Notes: generated from the letters alone by a model not told the origin. 64,000 bases of DNA from Iodobacter arcticus (GCF_042664895.1 NZ_JBHTBQ010000011.1:144939-208938), one strand, 5' to 3'; positions 26,901 to 35,402 are shown, numbered from the stretch's first letter. Translations and numbers: made by a program.

Positions 26901-28744
26901 GTTTCATCTAAAAATCGATTAAATTCTTTTAATGTAAAAAAACGAATATGCGTAATATCAAGCAAGCCCGCTGAATCATATCGCCAAAATCCATCTGCAA
27001 GATCCTCCATTAACTTCAGATTTCTCACATTGGGAATACTAATAATGACCTGAGCAGTAGGCGACAAATAAGGCTGCAGCGCAGTCATTACAGACCAAGG
27101 GTTGTACATATGTTCAAGTACATCCGCCAATATCACGCCATCCAGCGAGCCTTTAAGTAAGCCCTCTTTCTCAAAATCAAACTCCTCAAACTTTCCAACA
27201 AGCACTCGATCCAATCTTTCCGATGCAATTTTAGCCGCTGAGCGACTCGTTTCCACTCCCCAAACTTGGCACTCTGGGTACTGTTTTTTTAACAACTCAC
27301 CATTTGCACCCGCAGCGCAGCCAATATCTAGAACAATCCTAGGATTATTACTAAACATGCCAATTAATTCTTTACGCGCACTATCATGGTAATAAGAATT
27401 AACATCCAATTCCTCAACATCAAGGTATTGTTGCCAAACATATTGCGTAGCATTAACCGGCCCGTTTTTATGTACCATTTCAAGCATGAGTCCGGCCACA
27501 CGTTCAGCGGCAGTTCCTGCCCCAGAAAAATGATAGTGTGGTAGCCGTAGTTTAGTTTGATTTAAATGTACATCTCTAAATGACTTATTACTCAGCAATT
27601 CTTGAATAGCTGACGCCAATTCACCCGCTTCAACTTCAACAACACCAGATTCAACCTCAAAAGCACCACCGTACAATCCACCTGCTGAGCATAGAAGATT
27701 AATACACGGCGTTCCACAAATCATGGCCTCCACTGTGTAGTTAGAATCTACAGCAATCAATACATCAGCAACTACAGCCCAACCCTCGCTATCTTCTAAG
27801 GTATAAATAAACAAAGACGGATCAATATTCATCGACAAACAAAGATCGTTTAGTTTTTTATTTCCATAGGCCAAGTTTGAAACTCTATCTTTAATTATTG
27901 CATTAAAAACAAAGCCCTCTTTATGCAGATCATGGCAAGCATAAATAAAAGAAGTTAGTGTTTCAGAAAATATGTTTTCATTACAAAATGCACTTAAATT
28001 TGCTGACCATGTTGTCGCAAAAACAACAATTGGAATATCACCTTTCAAATGATACTTATCAACAAAAGCGCTAAGCAGTTCTTTTTTATTTTTGCACAGT
28101 GTTTGATAAACATCCCAAGCAGGATTTCCTGTAATACACATCCGCTCAGAAGGAATACCAAGGTCTAAATAGCCCTCCATTCCCCGCGAACAAAACACCG
28201 CCAACTTATCTGCAAGAAGCTTAGAATGAACAGTATATGGATCAGCTAATGAGATCGAATGAGCAAGATGTAATGAGGGTATTGTATGCGCTTTGGCCCA
28301 CAAGGTGGCAGGACGGCCTACATTAGTTAAATCTTCATTAACCAGCAAAAGACTAACGTTAAAGTTGACTCTAGCCCATTCTAAGGAGTTAAGTAAATTA
28401 GTAACAAGTGGTAATTCACTCGCCATACATTCTTCAACAACATCAATGAGTTTAATACGACTATATTTAACATCATCACTATTTATTACAAAATTTATAT
28501 TTTTTAATTTATCTTCAAACCCAGACATCAAATCAGATAAAAAAGGCTTTACATCTTTCTCATACAATATCTGCTGATCAAGCAAGACAATTGTGCCACC
28601 CGCTCGTTCAATCACATCAGCCATTTTTTGATCAATAAAACCACTTAGTGTCAATATTGTGCATGGCCCTTTTTTCTTCAAAAAACACTCTAATACACTT
28701 ATATTTTTACCCCATATTAGACTGATAATCGCAGGCTGAGTCAT
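23987..28744 (-). CDS. Giant multi-domain glycosyltransferase/methyltransferase, probable flagellin glycosylation enzyme
   Basis: 1585 residues, no membrane helix. Domains by eye: 1-420, a GT-B-like or CDP-glycerol-transferase-like part (FATTWSANLSAF, DVLIAVDSNYTVEAMICGTPCINLL); 455-625, a SAM methyltransferase (VLDIGCAAGANG, ADVLEHMYNPW); 725-945, a degenerate GT-A domain (IYMDDDIL); 965-1240, a family-2 glycosyltransferase (LVSILIPSKDQ, LNNDTAIVEGDWL near 1058, YNDVDLCLKVGKLGY); 1255-1585, a GT-4-like C-terminal domain (VGWAGGISHTGDLEL, RLLEYGACGFPVICT). It overlaps the upstream methyltransferase gene by 4 bp and lies between pse genes and fliC. I infer that it builds or attaches a pseudaminic-acid-containing glycan on flagellin. 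An O-antigen role is the alternative. It carries a G8 run at codons 802-805. Confidence 0.8.
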   Translation of the reverse strand: MTQPAIISLIWGKNISVLECFLKKKGPCTILTLSGFIDQKMADVIERAGGTIVLLDQQILYEKDVKPFLSDLMSGFEDKLKNINFVINSDDVKYSRIKLIDVVEECMASELPLVTNLLNSLEWARVNFNVSLLLVNEDLTNVGRPATLWAKAHTIPSLHLAHSISLADPYTVHSKLLADKLAVFCSRGMEGYLDLGIPSERMCITGNPAWDVYQTLCKNKKELLSAFVDKYHLKGDIPIVVFATTWSANLSAFCNENIFSETLTSFIYACHDLHKEGFVFNAIIKDRVSNLAYGNKKLNDLCLSMNIDPSLFIYTLEDSEGWAVVADVLIAVDSNYTVEAMICGTPCINLLCSAGGLYGGAFEVESGVVEVEAGELASAIQELLSNKSFRDVHLNQTKLRLPHYHFSGAGTAAERVAGLMLEMVHKNGPVNATQYVWQQYLDVEELDVNSYYHDSARKELIGMFSNNPRIVLDIGCAAGANGELLKKQYPECQVWGVETSRSAAKIASERLDRVLVGKFEEFDFEKEGLLKGSLDGVILADVLEHMYNPWSVMTALQPYLSPTAQVIISIPNVRNLKLMEDLADGFWRYDSAGLLDITHIRFFTLKEFNRFLDETGYNVRVLNYTIDQRLMSVYEANKNKQIMDLELGRMKLSAVNNEELLELCSLQFYIVATAKEGAAPLLPVVQLDPYEQFLDHRYLSTSEARHFDMAMGYLGEAGISQFNYPILKILILDRYGDLDAIVRTIKSITGQLYKNISFSVVSITQNPMPTSEINWIKCQNNVYVEALAYSASLDDDYIGFLEGGDLFTVTGLLLAVQKIVENFHWDLIYMDDDILNEKMSPSNPRFKPDLNLDLLRSMPYADGFIVIRRLAMNGINWQDLEGDGAEQVDLILRVLDTSGPQSIGHVAEIVCHLQLNDARALGSELRQLAFAKAVHAHLQRWQVDAELLLGARVEGSLRIVYQHETQPLVSILIPSKDQLGMLQRCVESLLEKTTYLSYEIIIIDNQSETLQAKAYLSSLALICEEKIRVISYPHAFNFSAMNNMAVNEAKGEYLVLLNNDTAIVEGDWLQSMLHHAQRPEVGVVGAKLLYPTGLVQHAGVVLGLRGPADHPCLGTTLEDSGYMHRLQLDQNYSAVTAACLMIRKSVYEQAGGMDEVDFKVSYNDVDLCLKVGKLGYLTVWTPYAVVMHEGSVSQNAVDPDLAVAKQKRFEGEQTAMYNKWLFEIGNDPAYNKNLTLSGAGFELEQRSLLTWQPLSWRPVPSVLCHPADQMGCGRYRIFQPFAALEDELKISGVIALELYPVFELAKLAPDVIVYQRQITEGQIDFLRRSKLCSPAFKIYELDDYLPNLPLKSAHREHMPKDIVKSLRKALTFVDRFVVSTSELANAYQSMHTQIHVVNNYLPVSIWGTLSAARRVGEKPRVGWAGGISHTGDLELIASVVQALAAEVEWVFFGMCPDKLRPFVHEFHSGVPIEHYPSKLASLNLDLALAPLEHNTFNLCKSNLRLLEYGACGFPVICTDIAPYLGDLPVTRVKNKHKDWVDAIRDHLADLDAAAECGDALKAEVLKSWMLEGDNLERWREAWLPS
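26332..26339 (-). repeat. G8 homopolymer tract inside the giant glycosyltransferase gene
   Basis: Eight C on the given strand, so eight G in the coding strand, spanning the end of Glu802, Gly803, Gly804 and the first base of Asp805, within the first GT-A-like domain. A one-base slip would truncate the protein before the family-2 and C-terminal transferase domains. Confidence 0.6.
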
Positions 28745-30015
28745 GCACGCATTCCTGTAAATTTTTTATAAAATTTCGTCAATAATTCCCCCATTAACGG
28801 ATATGGCAGGGATGCCGTCATCTCCACGCCACAAACAATGGGCAAATCTTTTTCAGTACATACTTTTTCAACAATACTCACACACTGTTCATCTAAAGTG
28901 CGGCATTGCCTCCAACTCAATAGCTCTTTTGATACTGAAGAACCAAGCAACGCTAAAAAATCACACTCTCCAAAACGAGAAAATATTGAATCCATAAACA
29001 ATAAAAAGAAACGTTTACTTCGTAAAGGTTTTAACAAGCCTAAAAATTTATTTTGATAATACTCTTTCTCATAAGGCAGAAATAACATTAACTCTGACAC
29101 AAGCCTGTTCTGAATTAGCTTATCAAGCTTAAATAGCTTAGCTCTTAGCACTTCATTCTCACTAATCCCTTTTCGTTTTTCCAGCACTACAAATAAACGC
29201 CCAGTTGCTTTCGGCGTGAGATGCGCAATGATGTCATTCTCTATAAATTCACCTAAAGCATTTAAATCAGAATCCACAGCAAACCAAGACAACACTCTTC
29301 GCCAGCTATTTTTTCGATCTAAATATGAATACAGTAGCCAGTTGATATTACCTCCGCCTAAGAATGCACCATAGGGCACCAAAGCCTTCACAACAAAGCC
29401 CTGCTCATTTGCGAAATCAATAATTTCATCGGCACTCAATCTCGCCATATAGCTCCCAAAATCATTGGGATCATTACTCTTATTTAACGCATCAGGCCAT
29501 TGTTCAGTACGATCTCCATACGCTGACATAACATGATCTTTAGAGTGGATATCAAAAATAATTCTGCCATTTGGCCGAATCACTCTACCCCACTCCAATA
29601 ATGCCTCCCGCCAATTTGGAAAATGCACTAAAACATTTAAAGAAACCGCACAATCAAAAGCCGCATCTTTAAATGAAAGCTTCTGAATATCTGCTTTTTT
29701 TAGTGTAATTGGCATCCCATCTGCCAACCTCCTTGTTTCATCCAACATAGCTTGTGAGCTATCAACGCCTGTTACAGCATAACCATCACGCACCAGAGGC
29801 AATGCAGCTCGCCCGGTTCCTGTTCCAATATCAATAACATCATGCCCAGTGACATATGAGCGAATAATTCCTATTTCTACGGTATTTTTCAGATGATTTG
29901 TACTTGAATTTTCCACCATACGGCCTGAATACCAAGCAACCATATCTGGGTTTTGCCATGCATTTGTTTTCCACTGAATCAATTCAGCATTATTAACATC
30001 ACTCACAATGCACAC
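28741..30015 (-). CDS. SAM-dependent methyltransferase with an unidentified C-terminal domain
   Basis: 424 residues. Residues about 50-170 form a class I methyltransferase (DVIDIGTGTGRAALPL, VTGVDSSQAML, AVSLNVLVHFPNWREAL, NGRIIFDIHSKD). The remaining part, to about 280, continues the fold with an unusual insert. Residues about 280-424 are a helical, basic domain that I do not recognise (LFLPYEKEYYQNKF, LLKPLRSKRFFLLF). It is the fifth gene after pseB, overlaps the giant transferase by 4 bp, and starts 5 bp after pseI. I infer that it methylates a glycan or sugar of the flagellin decoration, but the acceptor is not visible. Confidence 0.7.
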   Translation of the reverse strand: MCIVSDVNNAELIQWKTNAWQNPDMVAWYSGRMVENSSTNHLKNTVEIGIIRSYVTGHDVIDIGTGTGRAALPLVRDGYAVTGVDSSQAMLDETRRLADGMPITLKKADIQKLSFKDAAFDCAVSLNVLVHFPNWREALLEWGRVIRPNGRIIFDIHSKDHVMSAYGDRTEQWPDALNKSNDPNDFGSYMARLSADEIIDFANEQGFVVKALVPYGAFLGGGNINWLLYSYLDRKNSWRRVLSWFAVDSDLNALGEFIENDIIAHLTPKATGRLFVVLEKRKGISENEVLRAKLFKLDKLIQNRLVSELMLFLPYEKEYYQNKFLGLLKPLRSKRFFLLFMDSIFSRFGECDFLALLGSSVSKELLSWRQCRTLDEQCVSIVEKVCTEKDLPIVCGVEMTASLPYPLMGELLTKFYKKFTGMRA

Positions 30016-30020
30016 TCCAT

Positions 30021-31073
30021 TTATTTAAAATGATCCCAAGATAAGGCAGTCCCTTTTTTAAGGGGGCGTGTTACACGTAACCCCAGCACCTTATCCATAA
30101 AACATGGAGCAAGCCCTAACCCTGGCCGGATAGCTCTTACATTCAATGCGGACACAACTTCACCCTCTTCAATATCTGTAACAACATATAATGAGCGCCT
30201 AAAAGTGAGGCTGTTTTTTTCGGAATGGCTCACACCATAACGGACTACCCCCAGTGCCTGCCACGCCGTCTTTGTTTCCCTAACCAGAGAGGCCATTTCA
30301 TCAGGTTCCAATGAAAATGCCGCGTCCACGCCTCCTTCCGCCCGATTTAAAGTGAAGTGTTTTTCGATCACCGTTGCCCCAAGCGCAACCGCAGCGACGG
30401 CAGCCCCCACGCCCATCGTGTGATCAGACAAACCCACTTCACAGACAAACAACTCCCGCATATGGGGAATGGTGCGGACATGGCTGTTTTCTGGGCTAGC
30501 CGGATAGGTACTGGTGCATTTAAGTAAAATTAAATCTTTGCAGCCCGCATCCCGCGCCGCTTTTACTGCTTCATCCAGCTCGGCCACACTGGCCATGCCT
30601 GTTGAGATAATCATCGGCTTGCCGGTCGCGGCCACTTTACGAATCAAAGGCAAATCGGTATTTTCAAAGCTGGCAATCTTGTACGCAGGCACATTGAGAC
30701 TTTCTAAGAAATCAACGGCAGTTTCATCAAAAGGAGTGGAGAATGCCAGCATTCCTAATTCATGTGCACGATCAAAAATAGGCTTATGCCATTCCCATGG
30801 CGTATAGGCTTCTTGATAAAGTTTATAGAGTGAGGTACCTGTCCACAAACTAGCTGGGTCTGAAATATGAAACTCACCCTCATCAATATCTAAAGTCATC
30901 GTGTCTGCAGTATACGTCTGCAATTTAAGCGCATGTGCGCCCGCCTTGGCGGCAGCTTCTACAATTGCTAAAGCACGATCCAGTGATTGATTATGATTGC
31001 CACTCATTTCGGCAATGATAAAAGGGGGAGCAGCGGGGCCGATTTGACGATTACCAATAAAAAAACCACTCAC
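30021..31073 (-). CDS. pseI: Pseudaminic acid synthase
   Basis: 350 residues. Condenses 2,4-diacetamido-2,4,6-trideoxy-L-altrose with phosphoenolpyruvate to pseudaminic acid. The NeuB-type TIM barrel starts with PFIIAEMSGNHNQSLDRAL and contains AFSTPFDETAVDFLE, KIASFENTDLPLI and VGLSDHTMGVGAAVAA. The C-terminal SAF domain includes RRSLYVVTDIEEGEVVSALNVRAIRPG. NHNQS and the GLSDHT pattern are typical of PseI rather than NeuB sialic acid synthases. It lies 42 bp after pseG/H. Confidence 0.93.
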   Translation of the reverse strand: MSGFFIGNRQIGPAAPPFIIAEMSGNHNQSLDRALAIVEAAAKAGAHALKLQTYTADTMTLDIDEGEFHISDPASLWTGTSLYKLYQEAYTPWEWHKPIFDRAHELGMLAFSTPFDETAVDFLESLNVPAYKIASFENTDLPLIRKVAATGKPMIISTGMASVAELDEAVKAARDAGCKDLILLKCTSTYPASPENSHVRTIPHMRELFVCEVGLSDHTMGVGAAVAAVALGATVIEKHFTLNRAEGGVDAAFSLEPDEMASLVRETKTAWQALGVVRYGVSHSEKNSLTFRRSLYVVTDIEEGEVVSALNVRAIRPGLGLAPCFMDKVLGLRVTRPLKKGTALSWDHFK

Positions 31074-31115
31074 GATAGCATTCCTTTTCGCTTCTTATTT
31101 GAAGTCATGTTCAAA

Positions 31116-32570
31116 CTACTGGATATAATGAAGGTAATAGTCTTGCTCCGGCTGATACCCTGCCGCCACAAACATTCTGATTGATACACTATTCTCGTCT
31201 TTAATAAACGCTCTAATGCATATGGTATCTGGCCAATTTTTAATCAAATAATTTTCAGCTGCGCGTAATAAAGCACTGCCCCAACCCATTTGATAACGCC
31301 CTTGCAATAAATAAATAGAAATTTCAACTTGTTGGTCCATAAATCGATCGAAACGCGCAATACCCACCGGACCATCAATCGCTTCACCAATCAACAACAG
31401 GGTATCGGAGCTGCTCAACTTATTCTTCAACCAAGCACAATGCGCCTCCCAGCTCAGCACATCTGATTCCAAAGACCAAATTCTGACTTCAGGCGCATTA
31501 CGGGCCGTAAATAATAAGGAGGCGTCATCAAAGACAACATTGCGCATCTGCAAAGTAGATTGAAGCAAAGCAGCGGCAACTCTCCCTACCCCCTTGGCAT
31601 CGACAAGAGCAAATGATTTTTCAGCCCAGCTTAAGCGCTGCGATAAATCACTTAGCGCGGCCACCTGCTGCCGGATATCAGCAGCAGTTACAGAGGCCGA
31701 ATCACCAAGATAACAATGCATGCCTTTAGCGTGCATCACTTGCGCAATCGACACCTGATTTTCCGCAACCGCAATACAAATAGAAGGCAAACCTAATGCA
31801 GCCCGCTCCCAAGTGGAACTTCCTCCTGCGCCAATAAATAAATCGGCTTGGCGCATGAGCTGCGAAAAATCATCCACATAATGATAAAAATGCCAATTAG
31901 GCTGACTTAAAATAAGTTGCTGTAATTCATGCCAAGCAAGATTACTCCTGCCCGCCACAAAATCCACATGAATACCCTGCATTTCTTGCAAGGCATCCAT
32001 CACTTTAAACATTTCTCGACCTGGATCTGCCCCACCAAAATTAACCAAGATGCGTTCAATTTGTGGCTTTATGGTGATGGGCTCACCAATAAACTCAGAC
32101 CGCAATAAAGCATACTTTGGCCCTAATAATAACTGGCAATGTTTAGGTACCCATTGCTCGTATGCTTCCCTTTCCGCACTCAGATTCTGGTCGAGTAATA
32201 AATTTGCATCGTGTGGCCGATTGCAAAGATCATCGATCACGGCTATGTATTTAGTAAAGGGGCGCATTGCGCATTCCCAGTCTTTATCTATTCCATAGTG
32301 ATCGACAATGATCCAATCAAAATCTGGGGTGATTTTTACTTGCAAAGAATACGCATCAGCCTGCCAATTTAGGGGCAAGGAAGGCGCGGCAAGGGGAATG
32401 ACCTCAAAAGCTTGAGCACCGATATATGCAATTAAATGCCCGGAAAACTCACTGCATGCAAAAACGATTTCAGCGCCACGAGCACGTAACTCATTTGCCA
32501 GAGTAAGACAGCGCATTACATGCCCTACACCAATTAAAGAAGAGGCATCGGCACGTATTAACACTTTCAT
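31116..32570 (-). CDS. pseG: PseG-PseH fusion: UDP-sugar hydrolase plus N-acetyltransferase
   Basis: 484 residues. Residues about 1-330 match PseG, which releases UDP from UDP-2,4-diacetamido-2,4,6-trideoxy-L-altrose: IRADASSLIGVGHVMRCLTLA at the start, then VNFGGADPGREMFKV and IGAGGSSTWERAALGLPSIC. Residues about 340-484 are a GNAT acetyltransferase fold (VRIWSLESDVL, EISIYLLQGRYQMGWGSALL) equivalent to PseH, which N-acetylates the preceding UDP-amino sugar. In Campylobacter and Helicobacter these are separate proteins. It overlaps pseF by 1 bp. Confidence 0.88.
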   Translation of the reverse strand: MKVLIRADASSLIGVGHVMRCLTLANELRARGAEIVFACSEFSGHLIAYIGAQAFEVIPLAAPSLPLNWQADAYSLQVKITPDFDWIIVDHYGIDKDWECAMRPFTKYIAVIDDLCNRPHDANLLLDQNLSAEREAYEQWVPKHCQLLLGPKYALLRSEFIGEPITIKPQIERILVNFGGADPGREMFKVMDALQEMQGIHVDFVAGRSNLAWHELQQLILSQPNWHFYHYVDDFSQLMRQADLFIGAGGSSTWERAALGLPSICIAVAENQVSIAQVMHAKGMHCYLGDSASVTAADIRQQVAALSDLSQRLSWAEKSFALVDAKGVGRVAAALLQSTLQMRNVVFDDASLLFTARNAPEVRIWSLESDVLSWEAHCAWLKNKLSSSDTLLLIGEAIDGPVGIARFDRFMDQQVEISIYLLQGRYQMGWGSALLRAAENYLIKNWPDTICIRAFIKDENSVSIRMFVAAGYQPEQDYYLHYIQ

Positions 32571-33280
32571 TATACGATGACCTCATGAGCCAATACCGCT
32601 GCAAACATATGCTCTGCCATTAGCCAGTCTTCTGGTGTATCAATATCTTGAACCAAATATCGAGGAAGTCGCACGGGAAGCGAGCACGGCGAAAAAATAG
32701 TATCTCCCCGCAGCCAGGCATCACAACGCCCCCAATAAAATTGCCCTGCATCATGCAAAGCTTCGGGTAAGTCTTGCGAGCGCGTATTGCGATACTCTGG
32801 GTAGAGTGCCCCCACTCGGCCAGATGCATCCAGGCAAATCGCCCTTTGTACCGGAAAAGCAAAGGTAGTCACAGAAAACGCATAAGAGGCACTAGGGCAA
32901 TTTATTAAAAACTGCACGCCCTGACTCAGAAAGCTAGCTCGCAAGAAAGGGGCCGTCGCATAGATGCAGCATACAAAATCAAAAAAATGCCCTTGATCTT
33001 GCAAGGTTTGGATAGCGTGCTGGATGACATCAATCGTGCTCGTATGATCGCCACTCAAATGAGCCGGACGCATAAAAGGGACCTCTGCGCCCAATTTTTC
33101 AGCCAATAATGCAATTTCAGCATCGTCGGTACTTACAATAATCCGATCAAATTCACCTGATGCTTTTGCTGCTGCAATGGAATAAGCCAACAAAGGCTGC
33201 CCATGAAATAATTTAATATTTTTACGTGGAATACGCTTACTACCGCCACGCGCAGGGATAATCGCAAGCTTCATTGACAA
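32570..33280 (-). CDS. pseF: CMP-pseudaminic acid cytidylyltransferase
   Basis: 236 residues. Activates pseudaminic acid with CTP to CMP-pseudaminic acid. The N-terminal nucleotide-binding signature AIIPARGGSKRIPRKNIKLF is as expected, followed by RIIVSTDDAEIALLAEKLGA and FVCCIYATAPFLRASFL. The C-terminal part carries YLVQDIDTPEDWLMAE. PseF is named over NeuA by its neighbours. It overlaps pseC by 10 bp and pseG/H by 1 bp. Confidence 0.92.
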   Translation of the reverse strand: MSMKLAIIPARGGSKRIPRKNIKLFHGQPLLAYSIAAAKASGEFDRIIVSTDDAEIALLAEKLGAEVPFMRPAHLSGDHTSTIDVIQHAIQTLQDQGHFFDFVCCIYATAPFLRASFLSQGVQFLINCPSASYAFSVTTFAFPVQRAICLDASGRVGALYPEYRNTRSQDLPEALHDAGQFYWGRCDAWLRGDTIFSPCSLPVRLPRYLVQDIDTPEDWLMAEHMFAAVLAHEVIV

Positions 33281-34410
33281 GCCTTTGTCAGAATGCTCAC
33301 CACAAAATCTTGCTGCGCCTCACTTAAGTTTGCGTATAAGGGCAAAGTAATTGCACCGGCGTAATAAGCTTCCGCATTTGGAAAATCACCCAATTTAAAG
33401 CCAAATTCACGATAATAAGGCTGCAAATGTACCGGAATATAATGCACATTAACGCCAATATCTGCCGCACGTAAGGCAGAGAAAATAGCGGCTCTTTGTG
33501 CGGCATCTACCTCAATGACATATAAATGCCAAGCTGAGTGCTCACTTTTTACTGGCAGCTGTATGGGTAAACCCGCTAAAAGCTGATGATAACGATGCGC
33601 CAAATCACGGCGGCGCTGAATAAACGCCGCTAGCTCATTGAGTTGACTTCTACCCAGTGCCGCCTGCAAATCACTCAAACGATAATTAAATCCGAGTTCC
33701 AGCTGTTGGTAATACCAAGGACCATCACATTGATCCATCGCCCCTGAATCTCGCGTAATGCCATGGCTACGTAAGCGATTAAGCCTTGCAAACAAAGCAT
33801 CATCCTGACAAAGCAAAGCGCCACCTTCAGCGGTCGTAATAATTTTGACGGGATGGAAACTAAACACAGTCAGCTCAGCGTATTGCCCCCCCCCCACAGT
33901 GCTCCCATTTTTATACCGAGCTCCGATCGCATGGGAAGCATCCTCAATCACCTTGATCCCATACTGCTTGGCAAGTGCCGATATTGCGGCCATATCACAA
34001 GGTTCACCCGAAAAATGAACGGGAATCAGCACCTTAGGCAGCGCGTTCTTCAGTGCAGCAAGCCGCAGTTTCTCTGCCAGTGCCTGTGCACACATATTGC
34101 GTGTTCGCGGGTCAATATCTACAAAATCGACCTCTGCCCCGCAATATCTGGCGCAATTTGCACTGGCAACAAATGTATTGGGGCTAGTCCAAACTCGGTC
34201 TCCTTGCCCCACTTCTAGAGCCAAGCAAGCCAAATGCAAAGCGGCTGTTGCACTACTTACGCCCAATGCATGCTTACTCTGGCAAAGATCAGCAAGAGCC
34301 CGCTCAAAAAGAGGCCCTGCAGGCCCTTGCGTTAACCAATCTGATTGCAGCACCTCAGTAACGGCAGCAATGTCTGCGGCACTGATCAATTGATGCCCAT
34401 AAGGAATCAT
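33271..34410 (-). CDS. pseC: UDP-4-amino-4,6-dideoxy-altrose aminotransferase
   Basis: 379 residues. PLP-dependent DegT/DnrJ-family enzyme that aminates the 4-keto sugar made by PseB. MIPYGHQLISAADIAAVTEV starts the protein; VHFSGEPCDM, VIEDASHAIGARY and the cofactor lysine Lys189 in SFHPVKIITTAEGGAL follow. Codons 172-175 (Val-Gly-Gly-Gly) contain an uninterrupted run of ten G in the coding strand. A one-base change there would truncate the protein before Lys189. It overlaps pseB by 4 bp and pseF by 10 bp. Confidence 0.94.
   Translation of the reverse strand: MIPYGHQLISAADIAAVTEVLQSDWLTQGPAGPLFERALADLCQSKHALGVSSATAALHLACLALEVGQGDRVWTSPNTFVASANCARYCGAEVDFVDIDPRTRNMCAQALAEKLRLAALKNALPKVLIPVHFSGEPCDMAAISALAKQYGIKVIEDASHAIGARYKNGSTVGGGQYAELTVFSFHPVKIITTAEGGALLCQDDALFARLNRLRSHGITRDSGAMDQCDGPWYYQQLELGFNYRLSDLQAALGRSQLNELAAFIQRRRDLAHRYHQLLAGLPIQLPVKSEHSAWHLYVIEVDAAQRAAIFSALRAADIGVNVHYIPVHLQPYYREFGFKLGDFPNAEAYYAGAITLPLYANLSEAQQDFVVSILTKACQ
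33886..33895 (-). repeat. G10 homopolymer tract inside pseC
   Basis: Ten consecutive C on the given strand, ten G in the coding strand: the third base of Val172 and all of Gly173, Gly174 and Gly175. It is the longest G/C homopolymer I found in the window. The gene is in the intact (on) frame here. Poly-G runs of this length in Campylobacter and Helicobacter glycosylation genes are classic slipped-strand switches. Confidence 0.85.
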
Positions 34411-35402
34411 AGCGTTGCCTGATCCATTGATTGCAACTCAGGCACGCTTAAAAAATGCTCATTCTGATCTGAGACATATTTAAACCCCTGCTCTACCAAT
34501 ACACCCTGCTCTGATAAACCATTCATTGAAAAATCACGAGCAGCAACAAATTGAATACTTGGTGTAATCACATAATGATCATGAAACTCTAGGGTATGCA
34601 GACTATCATCCCTAGAAATCATCATTTCATGCAATTTTTCACCGGGCCGAATACCAATTATTTTCTGAGATAAATCAGGCGCCATGGCCAGCGCCAAATC
34701 GGTAATACGCACCGACGGAATTTTAGGCACAAATAATTCACCACCATACATTCTGGCAAAGCCCTGCATCACAAATTCCACCCCATGTTGCAAGGTAATC
34801 CAAAAACGCGTCATACGTGGGTCAGTAATAGGCAAATGATCTGCATTGTTATGAATGAGCTGCTTGAAAAAGGGGACCACAGACCCTCTCGAACCCACCA
34901 CATTGCCATAACGAACCACAGCAAAACGAGTTGGATGATCACCCACCATATTATTTGCAGCCACAAATAATTTATCTGAAAGTAGCTTTGTTGCACCATA
35001 TAAATTAATAGGACTAGATGCTTTATCCGTTGAAAGTGCAATAACCTTTTCAATACCATTTTCAATAGCAGCATTAATCACATTTTCTGCGCCATTTACA
35101 TTTGTTCTGATACATTCAGTAGGGTTATATTCTGCAGCAGGCACTTGCTTTAACGCTGCAGCATGCACAACAAAATGAATCCCTCTCATCGCCTGCTTTA
35201 AACGAGCAGCATCGCGCACATCCCCTAAAAAATAGCGCATGCACGGAGCATTAAATTCCTGCTGCATTTCAAACTGCTTCAACTCATCCCTTGAAAAAAC
35301 CACCACTCGGCTAGGTTGATACTTGGCTAGCAGCGTACGAATAAACTGCTTACCAAATGAGCCTGTTCCACCAGTAATTAGAATTGATTTATGATTAAAC
35401 AC
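34407..35402 (-). CDS. pseB: UDP-N-acetylglucosamine 4,6-dehydratase (inverting)
   Basis: 331 residues from the GTG at 35402, which has GGTGGAG about five bases upstream; another GTG at 35414 would add four residues. First step of pseudaminic acid synthesis: dehydration and C5 inversion of UDP-GlcNAc. The NAD(P)-binding ILITGGTGSFGKQFI is at the N-terminus. The active-site region is LSTDKASSPINLYGATK (catalytic Asp, Lys and Tyr), and the C-terminal part has IRPGEKLHEMMIS, as in PseB/FlaA1. It heads the operon pseB-C-F-G/H-I-methyltransferase-giant transferase, whose genes overlap or nearly touch. Confidence 0.93.
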   Translation of the reverse strand: MFNHKSILITGGTGSFGKQFIRTLLAKYQPSRVVVFSRDELKQFEMQQEFNAPCMRYFLGDVRDAARLKQAMRGIHFVVHAAALKQVPAAEYNPTECIRTNVNGAENVINAAIENGIEKVIALSTDKASSPINLYGATKLLSDKLFVAANNMVGDHPTRFAVVRYGNVVGSRGSVVPFFKQLIHNNADHLPITDPRMTRFWITLQHGVEFVMQGFARMYGGELFVPKIPSVRITDLALAMAPDLSQKIIGIRPGEKLHEMMISRDDSLHTLEFHDHYVITPSIQFVAARDFSMNGLSEQGVLVEQGFKYVSDQNEHFLSVPELQSMDQATL

